Source: Nanobdellota archaeon
GTDB lineage: Archaea; Nanobdellota; Nanobdellia; Pacearchaeales; GW2011-AR1
Assembly: GCA_018901625.1 (NCBI GenBank)
Contig: JAHIEM010000126.1
Location: 1 to 15,410, forward strand
DNA length: 15,410 bases
Direction: 5' to 3'
Shown piece after piece: positions 13,064-15,410 of this stretch. The notes under the pieces were generated by a model that saw only the letters and a list, made by a program, of their open reading frames with translations, was not told the origin of the DNA and did no database searches. The translations under genes were made by a program, and so were the position numbers. Positions within the stretch are counted from its first letter, which is position 1; each line of letters starts with the position of its first letter.

Positions 13064-13974
13064 AAACACTCAAACCTCAAAAACTACAAAAAGGAGACAC
13101 AATTGGAGTAGTTTCTCCATCAGAACCAATTGAAAATCCAGAAACAGATGAGCAGTTTAAATCTGGAGTTAAATTTCTAGAAAACTTAGGATTTAAAATA
13201 AAGTTAGGTAAATTTTTGTCTTCCAAAAATCCAGAAGAAAAAGCTAAAGATATAAATGACATGTTTAAAGATAAAAGCATTAAAGCAATTATAGCATCAC
13301 AGGGCGGAAAAACTGCAAATGCCCTGCTTCCTTTTTTAGATTATGACTTAATTAAAACCAATCCTAAGATATTTATTGGAATAAGTGATATAACTGTACT
13401 TCTTAATGCAATTAATAAAAAGACAGGATTAATTACTTTTCATGGAAATGATGTTAAATGGGGTTTTGGAAGAAAACCAACTGATTATGATAAAGAAGAA
13501 TTTTTAAGTACTTTATCTAAAAGTGAAGAAAGAGAAATACCTTCAAATTCAGAAAGAAAAGTTATACGAGAAGGAAAAGCATCAGGAATACTGACCGGAG
13601 GAAATCTTTCTTGCATCCTCAAACTTGCAGGAACAGAATATTTTTCTGATTTTAAGGATTCAATTCTTTTTCTTGAAGAATACAAACCCATAACAGAAGA
13701 AGTTGAATATAGATTAAATCAATTAAATCAAATAGGAGTTTTCAATTTAGTCAAGGGCATTGTTATTGGACATATTGATGGAATGGAAAAAAGCGACAAT
13801 AGAGAATTTGAAGACATCTTATTAGAACTAACAAATGAGTATAATTTTCCTATATTAAAAACAAATGATTTCGGGCATAACTGTCCAAACACAGTTCTCC
13901 CTCTTGGAATAAAAGCTGAAATTGATTGTAAAAATAAAACTTTCAAATTGCTTGAAAGTTCGGTAAGTGATTAA
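13060..13974 (+). CDS. S66-family peptidase (LD-carboxypeptidase/MccF-like)
   Basis: The 304-aa protein has the S66 layout. The N-terminal half contains LQKGDTIGVVSPS, IIASQGGKTANALL and the nucleophile Ser109 in FIGISDIT. The C-terminal half carries the conserved TGGNLS (179-184), acidic LEEY (205-208) and His273 in DFGHNCPNTVLPLG, giving a Ser-Glu-His triad. The family includes LD-carboxypeptidases that trim peptidoglycan peptides and MccF, which cuts the aminoacyl-nucleotide bond of processed microcin C. There is no signal peptide, so it acts in the cytoplasm. Peptidoglycan is not expected in an archaeon, which favours the MccF-like use. The start at 13060 (ATGA overlap with the GNAT stop) was preferred over 13051. 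Confidence 0.93.
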   Translation: MKTLKPQKLQKGDTIGVVSPSEPIENPETDEQFKSGVKFLENLGFKIKLGKFLSSKNPEEKAKDINDMFKDKSIKAIIASQGGKTANALLPFLDYDLIKTNPKIFIGISDITVLLNAINKKTGLITFHGNDVKWGFGRKPTDYDKEEFLSTLSKSEEREIPSNSERKVIREGKASGILTGGNLSCILKLAGTEYFSDFKDSILFLEEYKPITEEVEYRLNQLNQIGVFNLVKGIVIGHIDGMEKSDNREFEDILLELTNEYNFPILKTNDFGHNCPNTVLPLGIKAEIDCKNKTFKLLESSVSD

Positions 13975-13975
13975 T

Positions 13976-14443
13976 ATGAAAGATAAAATGGAAAGAAAAT
14001 TCGGGCTAGGAGTAATAGTATATGTTTTTAATAGAGACTTCTCTAAAATACTCCTCCTGAAGAGAAACGAAGAAAAAAGAAATAGAAATAAAGCAGATTG
14101 GGGGAATGTTGGTGGAAGAGTAGAATTAGGAGAAAAATTAATTGATGCTTGCTTAAGAGAAGCAAAAGAAGAGATTGGAGTAGACTTAAATCCTAAAAAA
14201 TTAAAGCTTATAGAAGTTAAAGAGACTCCTTACTTAACAGACATTTTTCATGCAATACATTTTGTTTCTGCTACTATAATTGATGAAGATGAGAAAGTAA
14301 TTCTTAACTTTAATGGAAATCATGAATCAGATGAATACGGCTGGTTTAATTTAAAAGAGTTACCTGATAAAACTCTTGATAATAAAGAAAATATAATTAA
14401 AATTGCAAATAAAGCAAAGAAAATGTTTAAGGAAGTAGATTAA
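13976..14443 (+). CDS. Nudix hydrolase (first)
   Basis: The 155-aa protein has a complete Nudix box, G47-x5-E53-x7-R61-E-A-K-E-E-I-G-V, the metal-binding helix that cleaves nucleoside diphosphates linked to another moiety. The preceding strand LGVIVYVF and the KILLLKRNEEKRNRNKADWGNVGG segment look like ADP-ribose or (deoxy)nucleotide pyrophosphatases, but the substrate is not readable. The ATG at 13976 lies 1 nt after the preceding stop; a GTG at 13967 in the same frame is an alternative that overlaps it. The spacing keeps it in the phosphorylase-GNAT-peptidase operon. Confidence 0.93.
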   Translation: MKDKMERKFGLGVIVYVFNRDFSKILLLKRNEEKRNRNKADWGNVGGRVELGEKLIDACLREAKEEIGVDLNPKKLKLIEVKETPYLTDIFHAIHFVSATIIDEDEKVILNFNGNHESDEYGWFNLKELPDKTLDNKENIIKIANKAKKMFKEVD

Positions 14444-14444
14444 A

Positions 14445-14767
14445 ATGAAAATAGGAATAATTGGACCAAACAAACTATTTGAAGGCAAATTAGAAGAAAG
14501 AAAAAATCAAGTGAAGCTCTTTTAGAAATATCTCTTAAATTAAATGCAGATACTTACATCTCAGGAATAGATGGAAAAAGTTACCTTGATAAAGAAATAT
14601 TTAAAAAAGCAAAGATAGATGTAGAGTTTCAAGAGTATAAACATCCAAAATATACTCAGTTATGGGGGGGCGAATTCGAGCCATTTATGTCTGTTTTAGA
14701 TCTTTTATTTAACGAAGGCCCAAATAGTTTAAATATTATAAAATCTGGAAGATACTATACAAAATGA
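14445..14767 (+). pseudogene. WbqC-like gene fragment, frameshifted and probably chimeric
   Basis: From the ATG at 14445 (1 nt after the Nudix stop) the frame gives MKIGIIGPNKLFEGKLEERK, then runs to a TAG at 14523-14525. From about 14507 a second frame continues without a stop to TGA 14765-14767 and reads like the C-terminal half of a WbqC-family protein: DTYISGIDGKSYLDKEIF, IDVEFQEYKHPKYTQL, FEPFMSVLDLLFNEGP. One extra base in the A6 run at 14501-14506 would join both frames into about 107 aa. WbqC proteins are about 200-230 aa, and the first 20 residues are not the usual WbqC start, so it looks like a deletion joining two genes. WbqC proteins occur in sugar-biosynthesis clusters. The TGA overlaps the next ATG. 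An assembly error in the A-run is possible. Confidence 0.75.
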
Positions 14768-15207
14768 AACCAAATGTTAGAATAACTGCTATAGTTTTTT
14801 TTGAAGGAAAGCTTGTAATAGTAAAACATGAGAATAAAAAATTTGGAGATTACTACTTATTACCTGGTGGGGGCTGGGAACATGGAGAAAGTATTGAAGA
14901 GTGTGTAATCCGAGAAGTGAAAGAAGAAACAGGACTCAATGTAAAAGTAGATTACCTTGCATATTATAAGAGCGTTTACACAGATGATGATGACACTCCA
15001 GATTTAATCTTCAAATGTAATTTGGTTAGTGGTAAATTAGAGAATCTAGATCCTGATGGAAAAGTTAAATCAATAGAACTAATTTCTTCAGAAGAAGAAC
15101 TAAAGAAACTCAATTTTCATCCTAAACAATTAAAAGAAAAGATATTTCAAAAAAAAGACAATAAAAAAGCAGAATCGCTCGGAAAGGCAAGATTCCCCGA
15201 GAATTAA
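14764..15207 (+). CDS. Nudix hydrolase (second)
   Basis: The 147-aa protein has a full Nudix box in LLPGGGWEHGESIEECVIREV and KEETGL: Gly36-x5-Glu42-x7-R50-E-V-K-E-E-T-G-L. The YYLLPGGGWEHGES version is common in MutT-like and ADP-ribose-type members that process nucleotides or nucleotide sugars. It is not a recent duplicate of the first Nudix gene: outside the box the two share little. The C-terminal tail (KKDNKKAESLGKARFPEN) is polar and may be disordered. The ATG overlaps the stop of the broken WbqC-like gene (ATGA), so translation may depend on read-through of that damaged frame, or it may initiate independently using GGAAG just upstream. Confidence 0.92.
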   Translation: MKPNVRITAIVFFEGKLVIVKHENKKFGDYYLLPGGGWEHGESIEECVIREVKEETGLNVKVDYLAYYKSVYTDDDDTPDLIFKCNLVSGKLENLDPDGKVKSIELISSEEELKKLNFHPKQLKEKIFQKKDNKKAESLGKARFPEN

Positions 15208-15216
15208 CATTTCATA

Positions 15217-15410
15217 TCACCACAAACTATATTCTGGTTCTTTTTCAGGCTCCTGCTCAACAGTCTGGTTCAATATGCTCTCGTGAAAGCCTCTGGAGGT
15301 TCGGAAAATTGAGAATTTTCTGACTCATTAAATTCTGCGAATTTAAGAGATTCAAACCTATTTGAATCCCTCAATACAATAAAGTTAAGAGCCTCTGGAG
15401 GTTCAGAAAA
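15217..15410 (-). CDS. probable C-terminal end of a repeat-bearing protein (partial)
   Basis: On the minus strand, the frame entering at 15410 is open to TGA 15270-15272 (46 residues) and carries FSEPPEA twice, 34 codons apart and in the same frame. In another frame the stretch GFHESILNQTVEQEPEKEPE, then YSLW and a TGA at 15217-15219, also looks protein-like. A one-frame shift near 15285-15290 would join them. I recognise no family. Alternatively the repeated DNA is a non-coding structured element: the same strip holds three hairpins (15304-15320, 15331-15343, 15349-15368). No intact gene is seen in 15208-15410. Confidence 0.35.
15289..15410. repeat. 20-nt direct repeat, two copies 102 nt apart
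   Basis: GCCTCTGGAGGTTCGGAAAA at 15289-15308 recurs at 15391-15410 with one change (G to A). Between them lie the palindromes GAAAATT-GAG-AATTTTC (15304-15320) and GATTCAAA-CCTA-TTTGAATC (15349-15368). The distance is a multiple of three and keeps both copies in the minus-strand reading frame. More copies may lie beyond the window. Confidence 0.8.

Noticed and set aside
13060..13974. S66 protein as a peptidoglycan LD-carboxypeptidase
   Set aside because: There is no signal peptide and no cell-wall gene nearby, and the other genes point to an archaeon; the MccF-like role is favoured but not proven.

Overview
The window looks archaeal, most likely from a small-genome DPANN-type lineage (Pacearchaeota/Woesearchaeota-like). 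That placement is inference, not shown directly. Archaeal signs are SRP54 and FtsY of archaeal type, the KEOPS kinase Bud32, a GINS subunit (Gins51/Gins15), and an intron-containing tRNA-Gln with no encoded CCA. Many first-in-operon genes also have a TATA box centred about 25-28 nt before the start codon and no Shine-Dalgarno site, which indicates leaderless transcripts.

Layout. (1) 1-800: a decayed DDE/rve transposase remnant with an internal deletion, frameshift and stop, then a short possibly coding remnant on the minus strand. (2) 798-1748: a class II Fic protein flanked on both sides by near-identical blocks of three TGTAGACA-like sites with the same 12/18 nt spacing. (3) 1821-4166, minus: tRNA-Gln(TTG) with a 31-nt intron, then the srp54-bud32 operon. 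(4) 4201-7257, plus: an AbrB-methyltransferase fusion overlapping an SDR oxidoreductase, followed by a free-standing LAGLIDADG protein with two HTH regions. (5) 7246-8466, minus: ftsY, convergent with and overlapping the LAGLIDADG gene. (6) 8543-10651, plus: a HAD-like protein lacking the nucleophilic Asp, a histidine phosphatase, a HEAT-like protein and Gins51. (7) 10681-15207, plus: an A-rich accessory stretch with a small coiled-coil ORF, a methyltransferase and a 52-aa ORF, followed by a tightly coupled operon: nucleoside phosphorylase, RimL-type GNAT, S66/MccF-like peptidase, Nudix, broken WbqC-like gene, Nudix. (8) 15217-15410: the end of a probable minus-strand gene with an in-frame repeat, cut by the window edge.

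How the genes may work together. SRP54 and FtsY form the co-translational targeting pair, only about 3 kb apart. Bud32 serves t6A tRNA modification, and Gins51 serves the replicative helicase. The right-hand operon pairs the two activities known from microcin C immunity (GNAT acetylation and S66 peptidase cleavage) with nucleoside and nucleotide hydrolases. A cell without peptidoglycan has no obvious cell-wall use for an S66 peptidase, so a role against toxic nucleotide-peptide or aminoacyl-nucleotide compounds is a reasonable but unproven reading. The Fic locus and this operon are the two most interesting parts of the window.
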